Assembly (NCBI RefSeq): GCF_000003195.3
Contig: NW_018396409.1
Span: 289,076-353,075 of the forward strand
DNA from: Sorghum bicolor
Taxonomy: Eukaryota; Streptophyta; Magnoliopsida; Poales; Poaceae
Reading direction: 5' to 3'
Length of the DNA: 64,000 nucleotides
Part shown: piece by piece, positions 34,867 to 47,657 of the stretch
Numbering within the stretch: position 1 is the stretch's first letter
How the letters are laid out: every line of letters begins with the position of its first letter
The notes under the pieces: generated by a model
The model's database searches: none
Seen by the model: only the letters and a program-made list of their open reading frames with translations
Told to the model about the DNA's origin: nothing
Made by a program: the position numbers and the translations under genes

Positions 34867-37800
34867 CTAGGAGTAGAATCGACGTAGCTGTTCGATGTTC
34901 CATGCGTTGGTGAAGACTGCCCCCTTTTCGTCCGCTAGTTTGTACGTTCCTGGCTTAAGGACCTCGGCCACCACATACGGGCCTTCCCAAGGTGGGGTCA
35001 GCTTGTGGCGTCCTTGGTTGCTTTGCCGGCGTCGTAGGACAAGGTCGCCTACGTTGAGGTCCCTCTTGCGCACGTGCTTGTCGTGGTAGCGTCGGAGTCT
35101 CTGCTGATATCTAGCAGAGTTGAGGAGGGCCATGTCTCGAGCCTCCTCGAGTTTGTCGACCGCGTTTTCTTGAGTTTCTTTGTTTGATTGCTCGTTGTAA
35201 GCCTTGAGTCGAGGTGACCCATACTCGAGGTCTGTGGGGAGGACAGCCTCAGAGCCGTAGACCATGAAGAACGGGGTGTATTTAGTGGCCCTGCTTGGCG
35301 TTGTCCTTAGGCTCCATAGGACTGAGGAAAGCTCCTCGACCCATTTCTTGCCGAATTTCTTCAATCGATTGTAGATCCTTGGCTTGAGTCCTTGCAAAAT
35401 CATGCCGTTGGCACGCTCGACCTGGCCGTTAGTTCGAGGGTGGGCTACTGCGGACCAGTTCACACGGATGTGATGCTGATCACAGAAATCCAAGAACTTT
35501 CTGCCAGTAAACTGGGTGCCGTTGTCGGTGATGATGACATTGGGGATCCCAAATCGATGGATGATGTCGGAGAAGAAGAGGACGGCCTGCTCGGAGCGGA
35601 TGTTAGTGATGGGTCGAGCCTCGATCCATTTGGAGAACTTGTCAATAGCCACCAGCAAATGGGTATACCCTCCTTTCGCCTTTTGTAGAGGTCCTACTAA
35701 ATCGAGCCCCCACACCGCAAACGGCCAGGTGATGGGGATCATCTGAAGAGCGTGGGCGGGCAGGTGCGTCTGTTTGGCGTAGAATTGGCACCCATGACAC
35801 GAGCGTACGAGCTCGATGGCATCCGCCACGGCCGTTGGCCAGTAAAAGCCTTGCCGAAAAGCGTTTCCTACAAGGGTCCGTGGGGCGGCGTGGTGGCCAC
35901 AAGCCCCCGAGTGCAGGTCGTCGAGGAGTTTTCGGCCTTCCTCTATGGTGATGCAACGCTATAAGATTCCCGTCGGGCTCCGTCGATATAGCTCGTTGTC
36001 TTCACCATAGATCACATATGATTTGGCCCGTCGAGCGATATGACGAGCTTCTGTCCTGTCTTCTGGCAACTCACCGCGGATAAGGCAGTCGAGGAACGGT
36101 GTGCGCCAATCGAATGGTCGACCTGGTCGTCGTTCTATTTCCATCACCTCTTCCTCCATCAAGAGCGCATCGACAGCATTGGTTGGTTGGGCGATGGTGG
36201 TGTCGACGCCAGCCCCTGTGCCTATGTCGACGGATGGCTCGTGTAGATCCTTTGAGAATGCATCAGGCGGCACTGTGCCTCTGGTAGATGCAATCTTGGC
36301 GAGTTCGTCGGCTGCCTCGTTGTAACGTCGAGCGACATGGACAAGCTCGAGGCCGTGGAATTTGTCTTCGAGTCGACGCACCTCCTTGCAGTATGCTTCC
36401 ATTTTTGGGTCATGGCAACTCGAGGCTTTCATTACCTGGTCGATGACGAGTTGGGAGTCACCTCGGACGTCGAGGCGTCGGACTCCTAACTCAATAGCGA
36501 TCTTGAGACCGTTGACGAGGGCCTCATATTCTGCGACATTGTTAGATGCGGCGAAATGAATCCTGATTATGTACCTCATGTGGACGCCCAAGGGTGAGAT
36601 GAACAGTAGGCCGGCCCCGGCCCCAGTTTTCATGAGTGACCCGTCGAAATACATTGTCCACAGCTCCGCCTGGACCTGAGTTGGGGGAAGCTGGGAGTCC
36701 GTCCATTCCGCGACGAAGTCTACTAGGGCTTGCGATTTGATGGCCTTTCGAGGCGCGTAAGTGAGAGTCTCGCTCATGAGCTCGACCGACCACTTTGCTA
36801 TCCTTCCCGTGGCCTCCTTGCTCTGGATTATCTCGCCCAAAGGGAAAGAAGAGACCACCGTGATAGGATGACCAAGGAAGTAATGCTGTAATTTGCGGCG
36901 GGCAAGGATTACGGCGTAGATCAGCTTCTGGATTTGGGGGTAACGCGCCTTGGTCTCCGAAAGCACCTCGCTGACGAAATAGACTGGCCTTTGGACTGGC
37001 AGCGCGTGACCCTCCTCTTGTCTTTCGACCACCACCGCCGCGCTGACGACCTGGGTCGTCGACGCGACGTAGAGGAGCAGCGGTTCCGCAGGTTGAGGTG
37101 GAACCAGGACTGGTGCCGAAGTCAGTGTCTTTTTTAGTTTTTCGAGTGCTTCCTCGGCCTCGGGGGTCCAAGAAAAACGCTCGACCTTCTTCAGGAGTCG
37201 ATATAATGGTAATGCCTTTTCTCCTAGTCTCGAGATGAAACGGCTCAGAGCCGCCAGGCACCCCGTGACTCTCTGGACCCCCTTGATGTCTCGGATTGGC
37301 CCCATTTTCCGGGGTTGGCCTCGATACCGTGCTGTGAAACAATGTATCCTAAGAGCATGCCTCGAGGCACGCCGAAAACGCACTTCTCGGGATTAAGCTT
37401 GATCCGGCTGGTGCGTAAGCAGCTGAAGGCAACCTCGAGGTCCTGGATCAGGTCTCCTCGTTGCTTTGACTTGACGACAATGTCGTCGACGTAGGCCTCG
37501 ACCGTTGAGCCTATATGTTCGCCAAATACGTGGAGCATGCAACGTTGATACGTGGCTCCCGCGTTTCGAAGCCCAAATGGCATGGTCACGTAGCAATACA
37601 TCCCGAACGGCGTGATGAAAGAGGTCGCGAGCTGGTCGGACTCTTTCATTTTTATTTGGTGATAACCAGAATAAGCATCAAGGAAAGAAAGGGTTTCACA
37701 TCCCGCGGTAGAATCGACAATCTGATCAATGCGTGGTAATGGAAAGGGAACTTTCGGACATGCTTTATTCAAACTAGTATAATCGACACACATCCTCATT

Positions 37801-38075
37801 TTCCCATTCTTTTTCTTAACTAATATAGGGTTCGCTAACCAGTCAGGATGATGAACCTCCTTGATGAATCCGGCCGTCAAAAGCTTGTGGACTTCCTCGC
37901 CAATGATCTTGCGCTTTTCCTCGTCGAATCGGCGCAACCGCTGCTTCACTGGCTTGGAACCGGCTCGAATCTCCAAGGAGTGCTCGGCGACTTCCCTTGG
38001 TATGCCCGGCATATCCGAGGGACTCCATGCAAACATATCAGCATTCGCACGGAGAAAGTCGACGAGCACGGCTTC
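34867..38075 (-). pseudogene. pol of Tat element B: RT, RNase H, archaeal-type RNase H, integrase; frameshift and stop
   Basis: Same domain order as A and C. RT (YVDDIVV near 37490) is followed by a ~22-bp deletion near 37305 that shifts the frame just after GIEAN. RNase H, archaeal-type RNase H (MYFDGSLMKTGAGAGLL near 36650) and the linker continue in the new frame to a TAG at 35959-35961 (CAG in C). Integrase (GLDLVGP, DNGTQFT, NGQVERAN) is then open to the natural end at 34867. The shared UAG lies just upstream at 38076-38078. Not functional as it stands. Confidence 0.9.
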
Positions 38076-41000
38076 CTATTTGGGGTCGAGGTCGGTGCTG
38101 ATCGTCAGCACCTTGCCGTCGGAGTTGTTGGGGTCGAGCGGGATCTTCTTAGTTCCTTCCGCCGCCTCGAAGCTGCCCGCATGTCGTTTAGGTTCTGGAG
38201 CCTCAGCGGCCATGGCTTCGAGCTTTGCAACGAGCTCGGTGGAGCTCTCGACCGCCTCCCCGTACTCGACGCACTCGACGTCGCACTCGTACGCGTGCTC
38301 GAAGGAGGAACTGACGGTGATGACGCCTTTGGGACCAGGCATCTTCAGCTTCCAATATGTGTAGTTGGGTATAGCCATGAACTTGGCGTAGCCCGGGCGC
38401 CCGATGATGGCGTGGTACGTGCCTCGGAACCCAACCACCTCGAAGGTGAGGGTCTCCTTCCTGAAGTTGGCCGCCGTGCCGAAGCAGACCGGTAGGTCGA
38501 TTCGACCTACTGGCAGTGCCTTTTTCCCCGGTACGACGCCATGGAAACCGCCGGCGCTTGGCTGGAGGCGTCCTCTATCGATGCCGAGGAGATCGAGGGT
38601 CTCGAGGTAGATGATGTTGAGGCTGCTGCCACCATCCATTAGCACTTTCGAGAGTCGGGTGTTGACGATGATGGGGTCGACGACGAGTGGGTAGACGCCT
38701 GGGGCGACTACCTTGTCAGGGTGATCTTCTCGGTCGAAGGTGATGGGAGTGCTTGACCAGCTAAGATACTGGGGCACCGCCATTCTTGCTGCAAAGACTT
38801 CGCGACGCTCCCTTTTGCGCTGCCTCGCGGTCAATTGAGTCGAAGGCCCGCCATAGATCATGTAGCAGTCGTGGACGGCGGGGAAGCCGTCGTCATCTTT
38901 GTTGTCCTCCTTGCCGCCAGCCTTCTCCTTCTTGGAGTCCTCACGCGTATCTTTTTTGAACCCCTGACCGTCGAAATGCTTTTTCAGCATGCGACAGTCC
39001 TTGAGTTTGTGGCTAGCGCCTCCCTTATGGTAAGGGCACGGCTCCTCCAACATCTTGTCGAAGATGCCTCCCTCCGGAGGGCCTCGCGGCTTCTTTCGAT
39101 CCATTGTGGCGACGAGGTCGTCACCCGAATCTCCCTGGTGGAACTGCCGCACTTTCTGCTTCTTTTTATTTTTCTTGAGGCCTCGACTGGAAGTCCCATC
39201 TTCATCGACGGGCTGCTTGCCTTTTCTTCCTTCTGAGCTGAAGAAGGCGCCGACTGCCTCCTCCCCTGCCGCGTAGTTAGCCACTACATCCATCAGCTCG
39301 TCGACGGTTTGAGGTCGATTGCGGCCTAATTCCCGCACCAAGTCTCGACTGGTGGTGCCCGAGACAAACGCCAAGATGACGTCGTGGTCGGGGATGTGTG
39401 GCAACTCAGTGCGCTGCTTCGAGAAGCGTCAAGCGTACTCCCGAAGAGTCTCTCCTGACTTCTGCTTGCATTTGCTGAGGTCCCACGAGTTCCCTGGCCG
39501 TATATAGGTCCCTTTGAAATTACCCTCGAAGACTCTGACCAGGTCAACCCAGTTGTGAATCTGATTGGTTGGGAGTTCCTCGAGCCATCGACGGGCGGTG
39601 TCGGAGAGAAAAAGGGGTAGCTGTCTGATGATGGCTCGATCATCCCCCCGAGCGCCACCTAGCTGACAAGCCAGCCTGAAATCGGCCAGCCATAGCTCTG
39701 GCTTGGTTTCTCCATTGTACTTCGCGATGCTGGTTGGGGGTCGGAATGGACTAGGCAGGGGCGTGCTGCGAATCGCCCTGCTGAACACCCGCGGGCCCGG
39801 TGGCTCGGGGGCCACCCGGTCCTCGTCGCTGTCGTACCTCCCACCGCGATGCGCGCTATAACCACGTTCTTCCGCGTCTCCGTGCTGGCGGCGTCTATTT
39901 TCTTTGACGTCGTGTCGCGCGTCGTGTCGACGTTGATTGTCGGCAGGGAGGATGAGAGCGGTCTTTCTACCTCGAGGGGGAGGTTGTTGCTGGACAGACA
40001 CCTCCTCTTCGATTAGAGGCTGTTCGTCGCGCTTCTCTGTGGCAGCTCCTCGTCGTCGAGATGCCGAACTTTCGGCTTGTTGAACTGCTGCCACCTGGAG
40101 CAATGTCTGAACTTCATCTCAAATTCGTCGGGCCTGGGAATTTGATGGTTCTGGCATGTTACGTAGCAGCATCGTCGCTGCCACTATATTCTGGCCTGCT
40201 CGAGGGAAACGGCCGACAGGTTGCTCCGCCTCCGTGTCACCGACGATCTGTCGATGTACCTCTCGAGCGCGTCTGCGGACACTTCCGCCTGGCGGGTAGG
40301 GCAGGTCTTGTTCGAGGATTTGCTCGAGCAGGACGAGGCGCTCGCGATCTTCGTCGAGCTTCATCTTGAGCTCCCGCAGCTGCGCGAGCTGCGCAGTTCT
40401 ATCTTCCTGAGGAAGAGGGTCGAGCCGTCCGTCGTTCCCAGGCGTCCTGGGGTCTTCTTGCGCCGCGGGGGCTCGACCACCCGCAACAGCATCCCGTGTC
40501 TCGTCGGTGGTTTCTGCCGCCCCGTCGAGGTGATAGCATTCCCTCGTAGGGTCATAGCTGTCTGTCTCGGAGTCGGAGTCCGGCTCGGCAGCGTGGAAAC
40601 ATTCACGTCCTTCCTCCAGCCATCGTTGCCTGAGGGAGGTGATCGAGTATCGTCCGGGGCCTAGACGGCGGAGGCCCCGTACTCGGGAAAGGTCCGGCAG
40701 TTCGGACGTCGGCCGCCGCTCTTCGGAGCTACGTGGGATGACCATTGGTCTTTCCACGTATGTCTGAGCGTTTGGGCATATCGTCTTGGCGAGCGATGCC
40801 GCGGCGTTGTCCAACCCGAACGGCAGTGCCGCCCTTGGAGAGAACAACCCGTGTGGAAGTAGCCTAGCTGCGGTGGGGGAGGGTGCGCGAGACGCGTCTC
40901 CCCCCATCGTCGCGTGGTGCTGAGTCGTCGCACTTGTTGCTCGGTCACACGGTGTTGCCGACCCGTGGCCCACATCCTGCCTTGCACGAGTTGTTGGTCG

Positions 41001-41228
41001 TGCCGAAGCAAAGGGGCCGCGGTGGTGCTGCCCGCGCCTCTTCTTAGGCGGGGAGGCGTGGTGGTGAGGGCGTCTTGGAGCCTTCAACCGTGCTGGCGTA
41101 ACGCGGACTCCTCCTGGTCCTTTGACCGAGAGCAAGATCATGTCGTAGCCGAAGCCCGTAGACATGAACTCGAGACTCCCAAACCAAATCACCGTGGAGT
41201 GCGGAAGCGGCGAGGCAGGAGTAGCCAT
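38076..41228 (-). pseudogene. gag-protease of Tat element B, two nonsense changes plus conserved UAG
   Basis: Start ATG at 41228, matching A and C. It shows the gag capsid-like region, the zinc-knuckle-like CPYHKGGASHKLKDC (near 39040) and protease DGGSSLNIIYLE (near 38635). It is interrupted by TGA at 40119-40121 and at 39429-39431, both CGA-to-TGA relative to A and C. There is no frameshift in 3.1 kb. It ends with the shared TAG at 38076-38078, in frame with pol. Confidence 0.88.
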
Positions 41229-41266
41229 CCGGAAAGTGGTGGGAAATCGGTGAAAAACACGCAGGA

Positions 41267-41284
41267 CCCCTACCTGGCGCGCCA
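41267..41284 (-). other. Primer binding site of Tat element B
   Basis: TGGCGCGCCAGGTAGGGG on the minus strand, two bases inside the 5' LTR and identical to A and C. Confidence 0.75.
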
Positions 41285-41286
41285 AC

Positions 41287-42333
41287 TGTCGGTGTTTTTT
41301 CCCCCGGGGCGTCACACCAACGAGTAAATTTGTATGCGTGCTCCCCTTTCCGGATGGTGATACAAGAAGACACAGAGATTTATCCTGGTTCGGGCAAGAG
41401 AAGGCCCTACGTCCAGCGGGGGGAGAGAGTTTGTATTATCTTGCACCTAAGTGCTTGTACAGGGGCGAATACAAGCGTGGTATGAAGTGTGTCGCTCTAC
41501 TACGTGTGTGTGGGTTCTTGTGTTGTGATGTCTCCCTCTTCTATTCCTGAGTCCCTCCTTTTATAGCTCCAAGGAGAGACACAGGGTACATGCATAGATA
41601 TTAGAGTAGGGATCGATAGCCGCATGGAGCGCTGACCTACTCGAGGCTTCCGTACGTCATGGCCTCGAGCCGTCCCATCTTGATAGCTTGTTGATGATTA
41701 CGCGTGCTCCTGCGTGCTGCCCTGCCAGCCGCCTTGTGCTGGTTCTGAGGTCGCATGCTCGTATGGTATGGTGGCGGATCCGGCGGAGCAGCTGTGGTGT
41801 TGTCAGTCGATGCCCGACTTGTCCCTGGGAAGGGACCTCGTTCGGTCGAGGGTCGGGCGCCGCGTAATATGCTGATATCTGGAGCGCTGACCTTGGGTGT
41901 CTCGAGGAGGTCCCGATTAGACGTTCCATCCTTGTTTCCTGTGTCCTGACTCGCCCTGGGTCGTTCGGTGGGAAGGCTGCAAAAAGAACGATGGGACAGA
42001 AGCTTGCTCCCTATCACGCCTTCCGTGACCTGTGTGTTAGGTGGGGAAGCGTCAGGTGCATTTAATGCTTCGGCTCGCGTGCGCGCGTCGGGCGGCGGAC
42101 AGTGTCCTCGCGCCCGACACCTCTCGGTTCGCTCGAGCCCGCTTCCGTCATCGATGGCAGTCGTCGCTCGAGTCCTGAACCGATTCGCTCGAGACTATTT
42201 CCGTCTTCGAGGCTGCGACCGTCGATGGCGGCGCACACGTAAGATCGGAGCGTCGAATTAAGGGTCTCGACCTTCATACGGGCAATCTCATAATGCGTAT
42301 TGCTGAGGGTACCCCTTACCGATACCCTCGACA
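41287..42333 (-). repeat. 5' LTR of Tat element B
   Basis: 1,047 bp. TATA box on the minus strand at 41558-41565. The outer end CTCGACA touches the target duplication ACACA at 42334-42338. Confidence 0.92.
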
Positions 42334-45300
42334 ACACATGTCATCTAGGAGTTCTATTGGGGTGCGTCCAAATGGATTTCTTAGCACATGGTATGTTCCA
42401 TGCAAACCATGCACCTATCTTGCATCAAGATTAGCACTATCTCCAACACAGATCGAATTGACCTTCCACTTGAGCCTCTTCACCTAGGAGTATTATCGGG
42501 TGCTTCCATAATGGTTTCTGAGCCTATGGTGCATTATGCGCAAACCATGCACCAATCTTGCACCTAAACTAACACTGTCTCAAAACAGATTGAAGCAAGA
42601 TTCCATATGACACACATGATCTAGGAGTTCTATCGGGTGCGTCCAAATTGATTTCCGAGAATATGGTATGTTCCATGCAAACCGTACACCTATCTTGCAT
42701 CAAGATTAGCACTATCTCCAAACAAACCGAACCGAGCATTCAATTCCGCCTCTTCACCTAGGAGTACCATCGGGAACTTCCACAACGGTTTCTGAGCCTA
42801 TGGTGGACTGGGCACAAACCATGCACTTATCTTGCACTGAAACTAATACTATCTCCAACTGGATTGAAGCGAGATTCCATATGATACACTTCATCTAGTA
42901 GTTCCATCGGGTGCATCTACAGTTCCATCGAGTGTGTCTAAATTGATTTTTGAGCATATGTTATGTTCCATGCAAACCGTGCACCTATCTTGCATCAAGA
43001 TTAGAACTATCTCCAAACAGACAGAACGAAAATTCCACATGAGCCTCTTCAACAAGGAGTACAATCGCGTGCATCCAAAATAGTTTCTTAGCCTATGGTG
43101 CATTAGGCACAAACCGTGCACCTATCTTGCACCGAAACTAACATTATCTCCAAAGAGACCGAAGTGAGATTCTATATGACAGACGTCATCTATGAGTTCT
43201 ATTGGGTGCTTTGAAATATATTTCTATGCATATGGTACGTTCGATGCAATTCGTGCACCTATCTTGAATCAATAGCACTATCTCCAAACAAAGCAAACTG
43301 AGCTTCCACTTGAGCCCCTTTACCCATGAGTATCATCGGGTGCATCCAAAATGGTTTCTTAGCCTATGATGCATTAGGCGCAAATTGTGTACCTATCTTG
43401 CACCAAAACTAACTCTGTCTCCAAACAGACCAAAGCGAGATTCTATATGACACATGTCATCTAGGAGTTCTATTGGGGAGTGTCCAAATGGATTTCTTAG
43501 CATATGGTATGTTCCATGCAAACCGTGCACCTATCTTGCATCAAGATTAGAACTATCTCCAAACAGACAGAACCAAGATTCCACATGAGCCTCTTCAACA
43601 AGGAGTACCATCGCGTGTGTCCAAAATAGTTTCTTAGCCTATGGTGCATTAGGCACAAACCGTGCACCTATCTTGCACCAAAACTAACATTATCTCCAAA
43701 GAGACCGAAGTGAGATTCTATATGACACACGTCATCTAGGACTTCTATCGGGTGCTTCCAAATATAATTCTAAGCATATGGTACATTCGATACAATTTGT
43801 GCACCTATCTTGCATCAATAGCACTATCTCCAAACAAAGCAAATTGAGCTTCCACTTGAGCCCCTTTACCCACGAGTATCATCGAGTGCATCCAAAATGG
43901 TTTCTTGGCCTATGATGCATTAGGCGCAAACTGTGTACCTATCTTGCACCAAAACTAACTCTGTCTCCAAACAGACCAAAGCGACATTCTATATGACACA
44001 TGTCATCTAAGAGTTCTATTGGGGAGTGTCCAAATGGATTTCTTAGCATATGGTATGTTCCATGCAAACCGTGCACCTATCTTGCATCAAGATTAGCACT
44101 ATCTCCAAACATATCAAGCCGACCTTCCACTTGAGCCACTTCACATAGGATTATCATCGGGTGCTTCCATAATGGTTTCTGAGCCAATGGTGCATTATGC
44201 GCAAACCATGCACCAATCTTGCACCTAAATTAACACTGTCTCCAAACCGATTGAAGCGAGATTCCATATGACACACATGATCTAGGAGTTCTATCGGGTG
44301 CGTCCAAATTGATTTCTGAGAATATGGTACGTTCCATGCAAACCGTACACCTATCTTTCATCAAGATTAGCACTTTCTCTAAATAGACCGAGCTTTCACT
44401 TGAGCCTCTTCACCTAGGAGTACCATTGGGAACTTCCACAACGATTTCTGAGCCTATGGTGCACTGGGCACAAACCATGCAACTATCTTGCACCGAAACT
44501 AATACTATCTCCAACTGGACTGAAGCTAGATTCCATATGATACACTTCATCTAGTAGTTCCATCGGGTGCATCTACAGTTCCATCGAGTTTATCCAAATT
44601 GATTTCTGAGCATATGGTATGCTCCATGCAAACCGTGCACCTATCTTGCATCAAGATAAGAACTATCTCCAAAAAGACAGAACAAAGATTCCACTTGAGC
44701 CTCTTCACCAAGGAGTACCATCGTGTGCGTCCAAAATAGTTTCTTAGCCTATGGTGCATTAGGCACAAACCGTATACCTATCATGCACCAAAACTAACAC
44801 TATCTCCAAAGAGACCGAAGTGAGATTCTATATGACACATGTCAACTAGGAGTTCTATTGGGTGCCTCCAATTATATTTCGAAGCATATGGTACGTTCCA
44901 TGCAATTCGTGCACTTATCTTGCATCAAGACTAGCACTATCTCCAAACAAAAGCAAACTGAGCTTCCACTTGAGCCCCTTTACCTAGGAGTATCATCGGG
45001 TGCATCCAAAATGGTTTCTTAGCCTATGATGCTTTAGGCGCAAACTGTGTACCTATCTTGCACCAAAACTAACTCTGTCTCCAAACAGACCGAAGCGAGA
45101 TTCCATATGACACATGTCATCTAGGAGTTCTATTGGGGTGCATCCAAATGGATTTCTTAGCATATGGTAGGTTCCATGCAAACCGTGCACCTATCTTGCA
45201 TCAAGATTATCACTATCTCCAAAAAGATTGAACCGACCTTCCACTTGAGCCTCTTCACCTATGATTATCATCGGGTGCTTCCATAATGGTTTCCGAGCCT

Positions 45301-46554
45301 ATGGTGCATTATGCGCAAACCATGCACCAATCTTGCACCTAAACTAACACTGTCTCCAAACAGATTGAAGTGAGATTCCATATGACACACATGATCTAGG
45401 AGTTCTATCGGGTGCGCCCAAATTGATTTCTAAGAATATGGTACGTTCCATGCTAACCATACACCTATCTTTCATCAAGATTAGCACTATCTCCAAACAA
45501 ACCGAACCGAACTTTCACTTGAGCCTCTTCACCTAGGAGTACCATCGGGAACTTCCACAACGATTTCTGAGCCTATGGTGCACTGGGCACAAACCATGCA
45601 CTTATCTTGCACTGAAACTAATACTATCTCCAACTGGATTGAAGCGAGATTCCATATGATACACTTCATCTAGTAGTTCCATCGGGTGCATCTACAGTTC
45701 CATCGAGTGTGTCCAAATTGATTTTTGAGCATATGGTATGTTCCATGCAAACCGTGCACCTATCTTGCATCAAGATTAGAACTATCTCCAAACAGACAGA
45801 ACCAAGATTCCACATGAGCCTCTTCAACAAGGAGTACAATCGCGTGCATCCAAAATAGTTTCTTAGCCTATGGTGCATTAGGCACAAACCGTGCACCTAT
45901 CTTGCACCGAAACTAACATTATCTCCAAAGAGACCGAAGTGAGATTCTATATGACACACGTCATCTATGAGTTCTATTGGGTGCTTTCAAATATATTTCT
46001 ATGCATATGGTACGTTCGATGCAATTCGTGCACCTAGCTTGCATCAATAGCACTATCTCCAAACAAAGCAAACTGAGCTTCCACTTGAGCCCCTTTACCC
46101 AGGAGTATCGTCGGGTGCATCCAAAATGGTTTCTTAACCTATGATGCATTAGGCGCAAATTGTGTACCTATCTTGCACCAAAACTAACTCTGTCTCCAAA
46201 CAGACCAAAGCGAGATTCTATATGACACATGTCATCTAGGAGTTCTATTGGGGAGTGTCCAAATGGATTTCTTAGCATATGGTTTGTTCCATGCAAACCG
46301 TGCACCTATCTTGCATCAAGATTAGAACTATCTCCAAACAGACAGAACCAAGATTCCACATGAGCCTCTTCAACAAGGAGTACCATCGCGTGCGTCCAAA
46401 ATAGTTTCTTAGCCTATGGTGCATTAGGCACAAACCGTGCACCTATCTTCACCAAAACTAACATTATCTCCAAAGAGACCGAAGTGAGATTCTATATGAC
46501 ACACGTCATCTAGGAGTTCTATTGGGAGCTTCCAAATATAATTCTAAGCATATG
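42334..46554 (+). repeat. Centromeric-type satellite (block 3)
   Basis: About 31 monomers of ~137 bp between elements B and C, with the same orientation and alternation. A marker monomer variant with ACCAATCTTGCACCTAAACT occurs at 42551, 44212 and 45326, spacings of 1,661 and 1,114 bp (12 and 8 monomers). No gene; the repeated 65-76-codon minus-strand frames are satellite translations. Confidence 0.92.
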
Positions 46555-47599
46555 TGTCGAGGGTATCAACAAGGGGTATCCTCACCAATGCATAAAACAA
46601 GGTTATCCGTACGTAGGACGAGGCCCTCGATTCGACGCTCCATCCGTACGTATGCGCAGCCATCGACGGCCACAGCCTCGAAGACGGAAATAGCGTCGAG
46701 CGAATTAATCAGGCATCGAGCTCTGGTTACCATCGAATACGGAGCAGGCTCACGCGAACCGGGAGGCGTCGAGCGCAAGGACGCCGCCCGCCGCCTGACG
46801 CGCGCACGCGAGCCGGGGCATTAAATGCGCCTGATGCTTCCCCACCTAACACACGGGTCACGGGAGGCGTGATAGGGAACAGGCATCCGTCCCATCGATC
46901 TTTTTGCAGCCTTCCCCACCAAACAGCCCAGGGCGTGTCAGGACGTGGAAAACAGAGATGGCACGTCTAATCAAGACACCCTCGAGGTAGCCAAGGTCAG
47001 CGCTCCGACATCAGGACGACGTACGGCGTCCGACCCTCGACTTAACGTGGTTCCTTCCTGGGGACGGGTTGGACGTCGACTGGCCACGCCGCAACCACTC
47101 CGCCGGATTTGCCGCCAAACCGTACGAGCGTGCGACCGTTGAACCAGTACAAGACGGCGCGCAGAGCAGAATGCAGGGGCACGCGTAATCATCACCAGGC
47201 TATTAAGACGGGACGGCTCGAGGCCATGCCGGTACGGAAGCCTCGAGTAGGTCAGCGCTCCATACTGCTATCGACTCCTTTTCTGACACCTATACATGTA
47301 CCCTGGGTCTCTCCTTGGAACTATAGAAGGAGGGACTCAGGAATAGAACACACGGGACATCACCACACAATACTACACACATACGCAGTAGAACACACAT
47401 ACCACACCACGCCTGTATTCACCCCTGTACAAGCACTTAGGTGCAAGATAATACAAATCTCTCTCCCCCGCTGGACGTAGGGCCTTCTCTTGCCCGAACC
47501 AGGATAAATCTCTGTGTCTTCTTGCATCACCATCTGGAAAAGGGAGCACGCATACAAATTTACACATTGGTGTGACCCCCCGTGGGGAAAACGCCGACA
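46555..47599 (+). repeat. 5' LTR of Tat element C
   Basis: 1,045 bp, TGTCGAGG...CGCCGACA. The TATA box position reads TATAGAAG (47322-47329), whereas the 3' LTR and elements A and B read TATAAAAG. This may weaken transcription of this copy. Confidence 0.92.
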
Positions 47600-47601
47600 G
47601 T

Positions 47602-47619
47602 TGGCGCGCCAGGTAGGGG
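47602..47619 (+). other. Primer binding site of Tat element C
   Basis: TGGCGCGCCAGGTAGGGG, two bases after the 5' LTR, identical to A and B. An open frame passes through the PBS into gag here. Confidence 0.75.
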
Positions 47620-47657
47620 ATCTGTGTGTTTTTCATCGATTTCCCACTCCTTTCCAG

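Larger units (their letters stand above)
28053..42333 (-). mobile_element. Tat-lineage Ty3/gypsy element B, complete (14,281 bp)
   Basis: LTR-bounded element in minus orientation, with target duplication ACACA at 28048-28052 and 42334-42338. Both LTRs are 1,047 bp and differ at about five positions by eye, making this the youngest insertion. It carries the PBS, gag-protease, pol, spacer, a complete antisense gene and the PPT. Gag-pol is broken by three nonsense changes and a short frameshifting deletion, so B could only have moved using proteins from another copy if these predate insertion. Confidence 0.93.

Noticed and set aside
28053..42333. Element B as an autonomous, currently active element
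   Set aside because: LTRs are nearly identical, but gag-pol has three stops and a frameshifting deletion, so it cannot supply its own proteins.
44547..44768. Recurring 65-76-codon minus-strand frames in the satellite (also 1687-1908, 27443-27706, 45666-45896, 62132-62353)
   Set aside because: They are the same monomer pair translated at each repeat, with no start context or outside conservation; they follow from the satellite period.
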